From CAZYBC01 sp964645645 (GTDB lineage: Bacteria > Patescibacteriota > Microgenomatia > UBA1400 > PJMF01): a stretch of 24,898 nt of DNA. Below are positions 6,992 to 14,387 of the stretch, in pieces; positions within the stretch are counted from its first letter, which is position 1; each line of letters begins with the position of its first letter. A model generated the notes under the pieces. It made no database searches, had not been told where the DNA came from, and saw nothing but the letters and a program-made list of their open reading frames with translations. Both the position numbers and the translations under genes were made by a program. Location: the NCBI GenBank assembly GCA_964645645.1, contig CAZYBC010000016.1, forward strand, positions 1-24,898. Direction: 5' to 3'.

Positions 6992-7873
6992 TTATAATTT
7001 TAAACCTTTTAAAAATTCGCCAAAATCTTTAGTATATTTTGGATTGGCGAGCATAAATTCTACATGAGCTTTCATGTAACGTAATGGATCGCCAGTAGTC
7101 ATCCATTCACCATCAACTACTTTGTAGCGAACTTCACCGGTTTTAGCAACTTTGTCATTAGCATCTTGTAACCATAATTCACCATCCAAACCAGTTGAGT
7201 CTGGTTTAAGATATTCAAAAATTTTAGGAGTTAAAACATAACGTCCATAAGAAGCTAAATTAGAAGGAGCATCGTCCAAGCTGGGTTTTTCAATCACAGT
7301 TTCGATGGTTTGTTTTTTGTCATCTTTGATTTTTACAATCCCGTAGCGATCTACTTCGCTATGAGGAACTTCTTGAACAGCTAATAAGCCATCACAAGGT
7401 CGGGCTTCAAAATCATCCACAATTTGTTTAACAGCACTAACTTTACTTAACACTAAGTCATCTCCCCAGAGAGCCACAAATGCTGGATCATTAATTAATA
7501 AATCTTTGACGCTTAAAAAGGGTCTTCCGTTACCATATGGTAAACTTTCATCTTGAGGAACAACTGTAATTTTAGGTAATCTAAAAACTTGTTCAACATT
7601 TTCCCAACGGTCTAATTTGCCTTGGCGAATCATTAAACTTCTAATGTTAGTTGCTCTGCCATAAAAGTAATCTTCAAACTTAGTGACTTCACCAGGAGAA
7701 GAAATAATAATTACCTCACTAATTCCAGCTTCTGCACATTCTTCCACTAAATATTGAATAATTGGTTTATCAATAATGGGCAACATTTCTTTGGGAAAAG
7801 TTTTGGTAATTGGTAAAAAACGTGAGCCAAAGCCGGCAGCAGTAATCACTGCTTTGTTGATTAGTTTGTTCAT
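6992..7873 (-). CDS. galU: UTP--glucose-1-phosphate uridylyltransferase
   Basis: GalU makes UDP-glucose from UTP and glucose 1-phosphate in the cytoplasm, feeding glycan synthesis. The 293 residues are the usual length. The nucleotide-binding signature AAGFGSRFLP-TK-FPKEMLP spans 12-32. D138-D139 (LWGDDLV) lie at the metal/sugar-nucleotide site, and VQEVPHSEVDRYGIV and VIEKPS follow as in the family. The usual GLGHA segment reads PYGNGRPFL (112-120), a local divergence. It has its own promoter, shared back to back with the gene at 7932, and ends at the bidirectional terminator. The glycosyltransferases at 15351-20870 are plausible downstream users of nucleotide sugars. Confidence 0.92.
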   Translation of the reverse strand: MNKLINKAVITAAGFGSRFLPITKTFPKEMLPIIDKPIIQYLVEECAEAGISEVIIISSPGEVTKFEDYFYGRATNIRSLMIRQGKLDRWENVEQVFRLPKITVVPQDESLPYGNGRPFLSVKDLLINDPAFVALWGDDLVLSKVSAVKQIVDDFEARPCDGLLAVQEVPHSEVDRYGIVKIKDDKKQTIETVIEKPSLDDAPSNLASYGRYVLTPKIFEYLKPDSTGLDGELWLQDANDKVAKTGEVRYKVVDGEWMTTGDPLRYMKAHVEFMLANPKYTKDFGEFLKGLKL

Positions 7874-7883
7874 AATAGAATTA

Positions 7884-7926
7884 AGTATAAACTATTTTTG
7901 ATAGTATTCAATAATATTATTAATAC
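7884..7926. promoter_or_regulatory. Overlapping divergent promoters of galU and the cyclo-ligase gene
   Basis: Minus strand: TTGAAT (plus 7906-7911), 16 nt, TATACT (plus 7884-7889), for galU. Plus strand: TTGATA (7898-7903), 17 nt, TAATAC (7921-7926), ending 5 nt before the ATG at 7932. The two -35 regions overlap, so the promoters probably compete. Confidence 0.6.
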
Positions 7927-7931
7927 TTTGT

Positions 7932-8507
7932 ATGATAAATAATTTATCTAATCTGGAAGAACAAAATTTAACTCAACAAAAACAACAATTAAGACAATTA
8001 ATGAAGCAGAAATTGGTTGAATTAAGTGAGTTTGAACTAGCTCAACATGCTCGTCAGATTTTAAAAAAATTGTTAATTTTTTCGCAATTTCAGCAGGCTA
8101 AAAGTTGTTTTGTCTATTTAGCAACTAAATCAGAAATTTCAACTCAGGCGATTCTTGAAAATTTATGGCAAGCTCAAAAAATTGTGTTAGTGCCTAAGAT
8201 AATTGAAGGCCAATTAAAAGCGGTGCAGATCAATAGCTGGCAAGATTTAATTTTAGGTCAATGGCAAATTTTAGAACCAAAATCTGAACAAGTTTGGCAG
8301 TCGGCCATTGATCTGAGTCTGATACCTGGTTTAGCTTTTACTTTAGATGGTCAACGTTTAGGGAGAGGCAAAGGTTTTTATGATCAATTTTTAAGTACCA
8401 GGCAATCAAAATTCAATCTTGGGCTGGCGCATCAATTACAAATTGTGTCAGAATTACCTCAACAAAGTTGGGATGTAAAGCTAGATTTAGTTTTGACGGA
8501 AAAATAA
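7932..8507 (+). CDS. 5-formyltetrahydrofolate cyclo-ligase-like protein
   Basis: The 191-residue protein matches the 5-FTHF cyclo-ligase family (ATP-dependent conversion of 5-formyl-THF to 5,10-methenyl-THF). An N-terminal helix carries K17 and R21 (QQKQQLRQLM). The family strand FVYLATKSEIST is at 60-71. The hallmark C-terminal block DLSLIPGLAF...G140-QRLGRGKGFYD (127-151) forms the ATP/phosphate-binding loop. Length is normal. No other folate gene is adjacent. A CoA-binding protein gene follows 32 nt later with its own Shine-Dalgarno and is probably cotranscribed. The first two residues could be trimmed, but the -10 spacing supports the ATG at 7932. Confidence 0.87.
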   Translation: MINNLSNLEEQNLTQQKQQLRQLMKQKLVELSEFELAQHARQILKKLLIFSQFQQAKSCFVYLATKSEISTQAILENLWQAQKIVLVPKIIEGQLKAVQINSWQDLILGQWQILEPKSEQVWQSAIDLSLIPGLAFTLDGQRLGRGKGFYDQFLSTRQSKFNLGLAHQLQIVSELPQQSWDVKLDLVLTEK

Positions 8508-8539
8508 CAGCCACTCATAATGGCTAAGAAAGGAATTAT

Positions 8540-8920
8540 ATGGAACTCTCTCGTAATTATACTTACGCTATTGTCGGCGCTTCTAATAATCCAGAAAAAT
8601 TTGGTTATAAAGTGATGAAAGACTGGCAAGAGGCTGGCTTTACAGTTGTGCCGATTAATCTTAAAGAAACTAAAATTTTAGGTCAAAAAGTTTATCCTAA
8701 TTTATCAGCTTATCCAGAAAAAATTGATGTAGTGGTGTTTATTGTGCCACCTCCAGTCACTTTGCAAATTTTGCCAGAAGTAGTTAAATTAGGGATTAAA
8801 AAAGTTTGGTTCCAACCAGGCAGTGAGAGTGATGCTGCTAGCCAATTTTGCCAAAACAATGGTTTAGTAGAATCAAAAAATGCTTGTTTAATGAGATTAG
8901 ATAAAAGCGCTATTGCTTAG
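8540..8920 (+). CDS. CoA-binding domain protein (YccU-like)
   Basis: This 126-residue single-domain Rossmann protein has the CoA-binding signature YAIVGASNNPEKFGYKV (9-25), then VVPINLKE, then DVVVFIVPPP (65-74) and KVWFQPGSES. It resembles the N-terminal domain of acyl-CoA synthetases (NDP-forming) without the catalytic parts. Such proteins bind CoA or a related nucleotide; their physiological role is poorly known. A good Shine-Dalgarno, AAAGGA (8529-8534), lies 5 nt before the ATG, unlike most first genes here, which fits an operon position behind the cyclo-ligase. Its end overlaps the convergent MazG-like gene by 11 nt. Confidence 0.85.
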   Translation: MELSRNYTYAIVGASNNPEKFGYKVMKDWQEAGFTVVPINLKETKILGQKVYPNLSAYPEKIDVVVFIVPPPVTLQILPEVVKLGIKKVWFQPGSESDAASQFCQNNGLVESKNACLMRLDKSAIA

Positions 8921-9263
8921 GTTTAGTTTTGCGTCTTTCAATTTTTTGTAGTGTATACATGATGCGTTGATCTAGGTTGAGTTTTTTGATTCTGGCAAAG
9001 CGTAAAATAGCCACTAAAATATCGCCTAATTCTTGTTCATAAGTTTCATCCGCTTGAGCGGCTAAATTAGTTTTTTTGCGGCCGTGTTCGGCTAAGTAAG
9101 CTCTGGCCATTTCGCCCAGTTCTTCCACTAAACCTAAAATTAAAATCGAACCAAACTCTTTGTTATCTTTAGCCCCTTTGTCAATTTCATCTAAATATCG
9201 AAAATATTTACCAAAAGGAGTGCTGATATGGTCTGTTATTTCAGCAGTTTTGTTTTTATCCAT
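8910..9263 (-). CDS. MazG-like nucleotide pyrophosphohydrolase
   Basis: Starting at the ATG at 9263, the product is 117 residues. The all-alpha NTP pyrophosphohydrolase metal site is visible: E47-E48-LG-E51 and, after a loop, E78-LG-D81. Family members hydrolyse nucleoside triphosphates to monophosphate and pyrophosphate, often clearing non-canonical nucleotides. The single-domain length and the basic tail (RRKTKPKQ) resemble short MazG-like proteins rather than the two-domain E. coli MazG. An upstream ATG at 9362 would add 33 residues but is read through the dnaG promoter and the first codons of dnaG. The extended -10 TGC-TATAAT 10 nt upstream of 9263 supports the shorter form. It diverges from dnaG with a shared palindrome. 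Confidence 0.82.
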   Translation of the reverse strand: MDKNKTAEITDHISTPFGKYFRYLDEIDKGAKDNKEFGSILILGLVEELGEMARAYLAEHGRKKTNLAAQADETYEQELGDILVAILRFARIKKLNLDQRIMYTLQKIERRKTKPKQ

Positions 9264-9273
9264 AATACTTTTT

Positions 9274-9301
9274 ATTATAGCAGGATAGTTTATACTATCC
9301 T
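9274..9301. promoter_or_regulatory. Palindromic operator across the divergent mazG and dnaG promoters
   Basis: AGGATAGT-TTAT-ACTATCCT (9282-9301) is a perfect 8+8 inverted repeat. Its right half contains the dnaG -10 (TATACT, 9291-9296). Its left end touches the minus-strand extended -10 TGC-TATAAT (box plus 9274-9279). A dimeric regulator bound here would block both genes. A cruciform/RNA hairpin is an alternative, but most of it lies upstream of both predicted mRNA starts. Confidence 0.55.
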
Positions 9302-9305
9302 CAGT

Positions 9306-11156
9306 ATGTCTCAAGTTCAACAGGTTAAAGAAGCCAACAATATTGTTGATGTGATTGGGCAAAGATTTGAGTTAAAGAATGCTGGAATTAATTACAAAGG
9401 TCTTTGTCCTTTTCATGGTGAAAAAACACCGTCATTTTTTGTTAATGAACAACTACAGCGCTATCGTTGTTTTGGTTGTGGTGCCAGCGGCGATGTGTTT
9501 AATTTTTTACAAGAGTATGAAGGGATGACTTTTGTAGAAGCTTTAGAATATTTGGCTGATCAAGCTGGCATTAAATTGGAAAAATATCAACGTTCTAGTT
9601 TAGACGATGAGCATGATCGTTTGTTGGAAATTCTTAATTTGGCTGGTGAATATTATCATTACTTATTAACTAAACATCGGGTGGCTGAAAATGCCAGAGA
9701 ATATTTAAAAAAGCGCAAAATTTCTCAAGAAAGTATTAGGCTATTTAAGCTTGGTTATGCGGTTAATAGCTGGGATGGCTTATTAAAATTTTTACATAGT
9801 AAAAAGAAATTTAGTCAGGAAGACATTTTAAAAACCGGGTTGGTGATTAAAAACAAAACTGGCCGTCATTACGATCGTTTTCGCGGCAGGGTGATGTTTC
9901 CGCTAAAAAATCATCGTGGGCAAATTGTTGGTTTTGCTGGCCGAGTGTTGGAAAAAGATGCCAAAGAAGCTAAATATTTAAATACCCCAGAAACCAGTCT
10001 TTATCATAAATCTAAAATGCTTTTTGGTTACAGCGAGTTATTTAATGAAATCAAGAAAAAACAGGCCGTGATTGTGTGTGAAGGAGAAATGGATGTCATT
10101 GCTTCTAGTCAGAATCACGTTAATCATATTGTGGCGATTAAAGGTTCTGCTCTTACTCAAGAGCAAATTAAACTTTTTGCCAGAGTAGCTAAGAAAGTAA
10201 TTCTAGCTCTTGATACTGATAATGCTGGCATTAAGGCCAGCCAGCGAGCCATTGGTCTGATGGCTGATAGTAATTTAGATTTACGAGTCATTGATGTTAA
10301 TTACCAAGCGCGAGAACATGGTCTGGAAGCTGGTTTGAGTAAAAAAGAGTTGGCTAGTTTACCGGTGTTTAAAGATGGCGGAGAATTAATTGAATACAGT
10401 GGCGCCTTGTGGCGAGAAGTTAGCAAACATAGCGAATCAGTGTTTGATTTTTTAATTAGAATCAGCGCTCAACGTCATGACCCACATACCATTGAAGGCA
10501 AGCGGGCTATTTTAGAAGAGTTAGCTGAAGCAATTTCTGCTATTACTCACGCCGTGGAACAAGATTTTTACATTCAAAAAATTGCTAAATTAATAGAAGT
10601 AAAAGCTGAATTTGTGCGCAGTGATTTATTAAAAATTGCCAGCCAAAATCAATTAAACTTTAGCGCTCCTGATCAAACAAATAAAAAAGTTGATTTAGAA
10701 AAATTACCCCATCAACAAAAACTAGAACAATATTTATTATTTTTATCTTTTCACTTGCCTTCCGCTGAACTTTTGGCAAAATTAGATGAATTGTTAAGTT
10801 TATCTTGGCAAACCACTGGAGCCAAAGCCGTTTTAGATAAACTCAACAGCCAAAGACAACATTATGACTTTAAAAAATTAGCCAATGCTTTGGAGGAAGA
10901 TTTAAAAGCTTTGTTAATGGATTGGTATTTATCGCCAAAATACTTTGCAATTTTAGAAGATTTAGCAGTAGCCGATGAATGGCAAAATATTTATCAGCAG
11001 TTGTCAAAAATTAAAATTCAAGAAGAAGTGAAACATTTAACTCAAAAAATTAGTAGTTTAGATAAATTAAGTAATAAAACTCCAGATCAAGAGCAAGCTT
11101 TAGAGCAAGCTTTAGCACAGCTAAGTAAGTTACATGCTAAGCTAAAAAATTCCTAA
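9306..11156 (+). CDS. dnaG: DNA primase
   Basis: DnaG makes RNA primers at the replication fork. With the start at 9306 the protein has 616 residues. The N-terminal zinc domain is C34-PF-H37 ... C55-FG-C58. The catalytic core follows with the TOPRIM motifs E259-GEMDV and D303-TD305-NAG. The C-terminal region (about 450-616) is helical with coiled-coil character and takes the place of the helicase-binding domain. The phrase NNIVDVIGQRF near residue 11 aligns with the normal DnaG beginning. Another in-frame ATG at 9228 would add 26 hydrophobic residues read through the mazG promoter and is rejected. There is no Shine-Dalgarno; TATACT ends 9 nt before the ATG. Confidence 0.95.
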   Translation: MSQVQQVKEANNIVDVIGQRFELKNAGINYKGLCPFHGEKTPSFFVNEQLQRYRCFGCGASGDVFNFLQEYEGMTFVEALEYLADQAGIKLEKYQRSSLDDEHDRLLEILNLAGEYYHYLLTKHRVAENAREYLKKRKISQESIRLFKLGYAVNSWDGLLKFLHSKKKFSQEDILKTGLVIKNKTGRHYDRFRGRVMFPLKNHRGQIVGFAGRVLEKDAKEAKYLNTPETSLYHKSKMLFGYSELFNEIKKKQAVIVCEGEMDVIASSQNHVNHIVAIKGSALTQEQIKLFARVAKKVILALDTDNAGIKASQRAIGLMADSNLDLRVIDVNYQAREHGLEAGLSKKELASLPVFKDGGELIEYSGALWREVSKHSESVFDFLIRISAQRHDPHTIEGKRAILEELAEAISAITHAVEQDFYIQKIAKLIEVKAEFVRSDLLKIASQNQLNFSAPDQTNKKVDLEKLPHQQKLEQYLLFLSFHLPSAELLAKLDELLSLSWQTTGAKAVLDKLNSQRQHYDFKKLANALEEDLKALLMDWYLSPKYFAILEDLAVADEWQNIYQQLSKIKIQEEVKHLTQKISSLDKLSNKTPDQEQALEQALAQLSKLHAKLKNS

Positions 11157-11165
11157 TTTTACCTA

Positions 11166-11200
11166 TTGACATAATATACCCCCTAGGGGTATGCTAAAAT
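11166..11200 (+). promoter_or_regulatory. Promoter with CsoR-type operator
   Basis: TTGACA (11166-11171) is followed after 18 nt by TATGCT (11190-11195); an overlapping TGC-TAAAAT (11192-11200) is an alternative extended -10. Between the boxes lies ATACCCC-CTA-GGGGTAT (11176-11192), a G/C-tract inverted repeat of the type bound by CsoR-family repressors. Its position predicts that the regulator blocks its own promoter and the genes behind it. Confidence 0.75.
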
Positions 11201-11220
11201 TATTATTTAACAATAACTTT

Positions 11221-11478
11221 ATGCAAAATATGCTACCGCAAACTCAAGACGATAAAATTTTAGTGCAGTTAAAGAGAATTAAAGGCCAATTAGATGGCTT
11301 GATCAATATGTATCAAGATCAACGTCTGTGTGTGGATCTTGCTAGGCAAATTTTAGCTGCCAGAAATTCTTTGGGTCGCGTGGCTCGGGATTTGCTTACC
11401 AGTGAAGCTGGTCGTTGTACTAAAACTCAAAATACTAAAGATTTAGATTTAATTTTAAAAGAATTACTAAAATATTAA
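11221..11478 (+). CDS. CsoR/CstR-family (DUF156) transcriptional repressor
   Basis: This all-helical DNA-binding repressor family senses Cu(I), Ni/Co, formaldehyde or sulfane sulfur. The core is clear: LKRIKGQLDGLINMYQDQR-L-C37, then RQILAARNSLGRVARDLL, then C66. Copper sensors carry Cys-His-Cys with the His four residues before the second Cys; here that residue is E62 (TSEAGRC), while both cysteines keep the 29-residue spacing. This Cys-only arrangement is that of persulfide-sensing CstR. The start at 11221 (85 residues) is preferred: an earlier ATG at 11191 lies inside the operator/promoter, and an ATG at 11230 is also possible. The thioredoxin gene follows 12 nt later. Inference: it represses the thioredoxin operon and is relieved by thiol oxidation or persulfide. 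Confidence 0.88.
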   Translation: MQNMLPQTQDDKILVQLKRIKGQLDGLINMYQDQRLCVDLARQILAARNSLGRVARDLLTSEAGRCTKTQNTKDLDLILKELLKY

Positions 11479-11490
11479 GAAAGGACAGAT

Positions 11491-11841
11491 ATGTCAGATA
11501 ATCAAGGCGCACTTCATCTTAATGATGAAAATTTTTTAAGCACTGTTAAAGGTGCTGGCAAACCAGTGATGGTTGATTTTTACGCTCAATGGTGTGGCCC
11601 TTGCCAAATGGCTGCTCCAATTATTGATAAGTTAGCTGATGAATATAAAGATCAGATTTTAATTGTCAAAGTTGATGTAGATGAAAATCGTAATACGGCT
11701 ATGGAATATGGAGTGATGAGTATTCCCACCGTTTTAATTCTCAATGCCAAAGAAGATAAGGTGGAAGAATTAGCTAAGCAAATTGGTTTTCCAGGAGAAG
11801 AAGGTTACAGAAGTATGATTGAGAAAGTGATTAAAAAATAA
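11491..11841 (+). CDS. trxA: Thioredoxin
   Basis: This 116-residue cytoplasmic thioredoxin has the active site W34-C35-GP-C38, the preceding strand VMVDFYAQ, the cis-proline loop MSIPTV and a C-terminal helix. Length is close to the usual 105-110, with a slightly longer loop near 95 (GFPGEEGYRS). It reduces protein disulfides and, in other systems, persulfides, using electrons from thioredoxin reductase, whose gene follows. The Shine-Dalgarno AAAGGA (11480-11485) is 5 nt before the ATG. It sits 12 nt behind the CsoR-family gene and is probably controlled by the operator at 11176. Confidence 0.95.
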   Translation: MSDNQGALHLNDENFLSTVKGAGKPVMVDFYAQWCGPCQMAAPIIDKLADEYKDQILIVKVDVDENRNTAMEYGVMSIPTVLILNAKEDKVEELAKQIGFPGEEGYRSMIEKVIKK

Positions 11842-11898
11842 TTTATTCTGTTGAAATATTTTTCAGCTTGCTAGGCAGGATGAAAAAAGGAAATTATT

Positions 11899-12957
11899 AT
11901 GAAAAAAACAAAACTGGCCATTATCGGCTCTGGTCCAGCCGGTTATACAGCTGCTATTTATGCGGCTAGAGCAGAGTTACATCCGCTGGTTTTTACTGGT
12001 TTGGAAAGTGGTGGTCAATTAATGTACACCACTCAATTAGAAAATTTTCCAGGTTTTCCAGCAGGAGTTTTAGGTCCTAAATTTATGATGGATTTGCGCG
12101 CTCAAGCCGCTCACTTTGGAGCAGAGATTGTAGATGGCCAAATTACAGCAGTGGATTTTAGCAGCCGGCCTTTTAAGTTGTGGACTAATTTACCAGCTCA
12201 AATGACCACTGATGAATATAAAAAGCTTAATGGTGAACAAGCTCTCAAAGTTCAAGCTAAAATTAAACAAACTCCGGCTGAAATTGAAGCTGAAAGTGTG
12301 ATTGTAGCTACTGGGGCGAGGGCAATTACTTTAGGTATTCCTGGAGAAAAAGAATTAATAGGCAGAGGAGTGAGTGTTTGTGCTGTCTGTGATGCGGCTT
12401 TTTTTAGAGATAAACAAGTTGTGGTGGTAGGTGGAGGTGATAGTGCTATGGAAGACGCTTTAGCCTTAACTAAATTTGCTCAGATCGTGACAATTATTCA
12501 TCGTCGTGATCAGTTTAGAGCCAGTAAAATTATGCAGGAGCGGGTTTTACAGCATCCTAAAATTAAGGTTTTATGGAATAGTAGCTTACAAGCTATTTTA
12601 GGCGAAAAAATGGTAGAAAAAGTTAAGGTTGAAACAGCTGGTAAAGTGAAAGAATTGCCAGCTGATGGCGTATTTTTAGCCATTGGTCATCAACCAGCAA
12701 CTACTTTGGTGGCTGATCAATTAGTGCTTTCAACTAAGGGTTATTTAATTACCAATAGCAGTGCTTCTGAGCAAGGCCTAAATCAGGCTAAGCAAAATTT
12801 AGATAATCATGGCTTAGTTCTTTATCCCACCATGACCAGCGTAGAAGGTGTTTTTGCTGCTGGTGATGTAACTGACTCACATTATAGTCAAGCCATTGTG
12901 GCTGCTGGCTCAGGAGCCAAAGCCGCTATGGATGCAGAAAAATGGCTTAATAAATAA
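11899..12957 (+). CDS. trxB: Thioredoxin reductase (NADPH), with insertions
   Basis: This flavoprotein transfers electrons from NADPH to thioredoxin. FAD binding: GSGPAGYTAAIYAAR (10-24). Active-site disulfide: C161-AV-C164-D. NADPH binding: GGGDSAMEDA and HRRDQFRASK, whose arginines select the phosphate of NADPH. The end has AAGDVTD and the AIVAAGSGAKAA FAD-binding helix. At 352 residues it is longer than the usual 310-320. Extra residues lie around 97-128 (LPAQMTTDEYKKLNG and on) and about 18 residues lie before MTSVEGVFAAGD. Both fall between conserved blocks, so the enzyme should be active. AAAGGA at 11886-11891 is its Shine-Dalgarno; it is 57 nt behind trxA. Confidence 0.95.
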   Translation: MKKTKLAIIGSGPAGYTAAIYAARAELHPLVFTGLESGGQLMYTTQLENFPGFPAGVLGPKFMMDLRAQAAHFGAEIVDGQITAVDFSSRPFKLWTNLPAQMTTDEYKKLNGEQALKVQAKIKQTPAEIEAESVIVATGARAITLGIPGEKELIGRGVSVCAVCDAAFFRDKQVVVVGGGDSAMEDALALTKFAQIVTIIHRRDQFRASKIMQERVLQHPKIKVLWNSSLQAILGEKMVEKVKVETAGKVKELPADGVFLAIGHQPATTLVADQLVLSTKGYLITNSSASEQGLNQAKQNLDNHGLVLYPTMTSVEGVFAAGDVTDSHYSQAIVAAGSGAKAAMDAEKWLNK

Positions 12958-12980
12958 TCAATATAACTTAGAAAGTAATT

Positions 12981-14309
12981 ATGAGCAAAAATCATGATCC
13001 TCATCAAAATGCGTTAATTCAACTTAGAAAAGTAGCGCAAATTTTAGAAAAACAGTTTGAGAATAAAACTCAATTAGCCAAAGCTGTTAAAAAATTAGAA
13101 ACACCAGATAAAGTTCTTGAAGGTGAGCTGAGCGTCAAAATGGATGATGGCAAGGTAAAAAAATTTAAGGCTTTTAGAAGCCAACACAATAATGCTCGCG
13201 GGCCATATAAAGGAGGGATACGTTTTCATCAAAATGTTTCTCTTGCTGAAGTTAAAGCTTTATCTACTTGGATGACCTGGAAATGTGCTATTACCGGCAT
13301 TCCTTATGGTGGCGCTAAAGGTGGGGTGATTGTTGATCCTAAACAACTCAGCCGCACAGAATTAGAAAGCTTATCTCGTGCTTATGCTCGCTTTGTGGCT
13401 GATGATGTTGGTCCTTGGTGGGATGTACCAGCTCCTGATGTTAACACTGATGGCCAAATTATGGCTTGGATGGTGGATGAATATCAAAAAGTTCGTTTGG
13501 CCAAAGCTAAACCAGCCGATCTTCAGGAAAATAGTTTGGCTACTTTTACGGGTAAGCCACTTAATTTGGGCGGTTCACATGGCCGAAGCGAAGCCACCGG
13601 GCTTGGTGGTGTCTATGTTTTAGAAAAATTGATGGAAAAGTTAGGTAAAACTAAAAAAGACCAAGTTACGATTGCTATTCAAGGTTTTGGTAATGTTGGT
13701 TATTGGTTTGCCTATCATGCGGATAAATTAGGTTATAAAGTAGTGGCAGTTTCTGATTCCAAGGGAGGTATTTATTTGACTGAAGGGTTAGATCCCGCCA
13801 AAGTTTTGGCTTGTAAACAAGAAAATGGTCGAGTTAGTAATTGTAAATGTTCTCACCAAAATTGTGATTGTCAAAAAGCCAAAGTAATTAGTAATCAAGA
13901 AATTTTAGAATTAGACGTGGATGTTTTAGTGCCAGCTGCCTTAGAAAATGTGATTACCCCAGACAATACTACCAAAATTAAAGCTAAAGCGATTATTGAA
14001 ATGGCTAATGGCCCAATTACTCCAGAAGCAGATGAAATTTTAGCTAAAAATAATGTTTTAGTGGTTCCTGATGTTTTGGCCAATGCTGGTGGAGTAACCA
14101 CTTCTTATTTTGAATGGGTGCAAAATTTATCTGGTTATTATTGGACTCACAGTGAAGTGTTAGCCAAATTAAAGCCTTTGATGGAACAAGCTTTTGAGCA
14201 AATGTGGACAGTTAAAGAACAATATCACTTAGACGGCAGAATGGCTGCTTATGTTAATGCTGTTAAAAGCGTGGTGGAAACAATGATTACTAGAGGTAGT
14301 TTAGATTAG
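12981..14309 (+). CDS. gdhA: Glutamate dehydrogenase (Glu/Leu/Phe/Val family) with Cys-rich insertion
   Basis: The enzyme interconverts glutamate and 2-oxoglutarate plus ammonia with NAD(P). The N-terminal catalytic domain has GPYKGGIRFH (74-83, K77), K101, and the catalytic lysine K113 in PYGGAKGG, then PAPDVNTDG. The Rossmann domain has the fingerprint GFGNVG, then AVSDSKGGI and PAALENVI. Length (442) is close to the usual 410-450. Unusual is C288-K-C290-SHQN-C295-D-C297 in the nucleotide-binding domain, between ENGRVSN and the ELDVDVLVPAALE strand, where homologues normally have a short Cys-free loop. It could bind zinc or form redox disulfides. It follows trxB by 23 nt with a weak Shine-Dalgarno, so it is likely in the redox operon, and it ends at an intrinsic terminator. 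Confidence 0.93.
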   Translation: MSKNHDPHQNALIQLRKVAQILEKQFENKTQLAKAVKKLETPDKVLEGELSVKMDDGKVKKFKAFRSQHNNARGPYKGGIRFHQNVSLAEVKALSTWMTWKCAITGIPYGGAKGGVIVDPKQLSRTELESLSRAYARFVADDVGPWWDVPAPDVNTDGQIMAWMVDEYQKVRLAKAKPADLQENSLATFTGKPLNLGGSHGRSEATGLGGVYVLEKLMEKLGKTKKDQVTIAIQGFGNVGYWFAYHADKLGYKVVAVSDSKGGIYLTEGLDPAKVLACKQENGRVSNCKCSHQNCDCQKAKVISNQEILELDVDVLVPAALENVITPDNTTKIKAKAIIEMANGPITPEADEILAKNNVLVVPDVLANAGGVTTSYFEWVQNLSGYYWTHSEVLAKLKPLMEQAFEQMWTVKEQYHLDGRMAAYVNAVKSVVETMITRGSLD

Positions 14310-14333
14310 GCTTTTTTTAGAATTAATGACAAT

Positions 14334-14359
14334 AAAGCCTGGTCAAAGCCAGGCTTTTA
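14334..14359 (+). terminator. Intrinsic terminator of the csoR-trx-gdh operon
   Basis: AAAGCCTGG-tcaaag-CCAGGCTTT forms a 9-bp stem with a six-base loop, followed by a short T-rich tail, 24 nt after the gdh stop. Confidence 0.88.
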
Positions 14360-14387
14360 GTTTTAGATACCGCTGATGACTTAAATT

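Noticed and set aside
9228..9305. Upstream in-frame ATG extending dnaG by 26 residues
   Set aside because: The extension is hydrophobic, unlike any DnaG start, and is read through the mazG promoter and first codons. The ATG at 9306 matches the family's beginning.
9264..9362. Longer start for the MazG-like gene
   Set aside because: It would cross the palindrome and the first codons of dnaG. A TATAAT with extended TG lies just before the ATG at 9263.
6992..11156. Hidden defence or mobile island in the central region
   Set aside because: The genes are housekeeping in character, with composition like their surroundings and no integrase, transposase, repeats or attachment-like direct repeats.
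11191..11220. Longer start for the CsoR-family gene
   Set aside because: That ATG is inside the operator and -10 region, so it should not be on the mRNA. Family similarity begins later.
13378..13623. Open frames inside or antisense to real genes (also 13895-14101, 16526-16747, 17009-17254, 17843-18148, 18565-18861, 19528-19722, 22433-22685)
   Set aside because: Each lies wholly inside a well-supported gene in another frame, has low-complexity or biased composition and no start signal.
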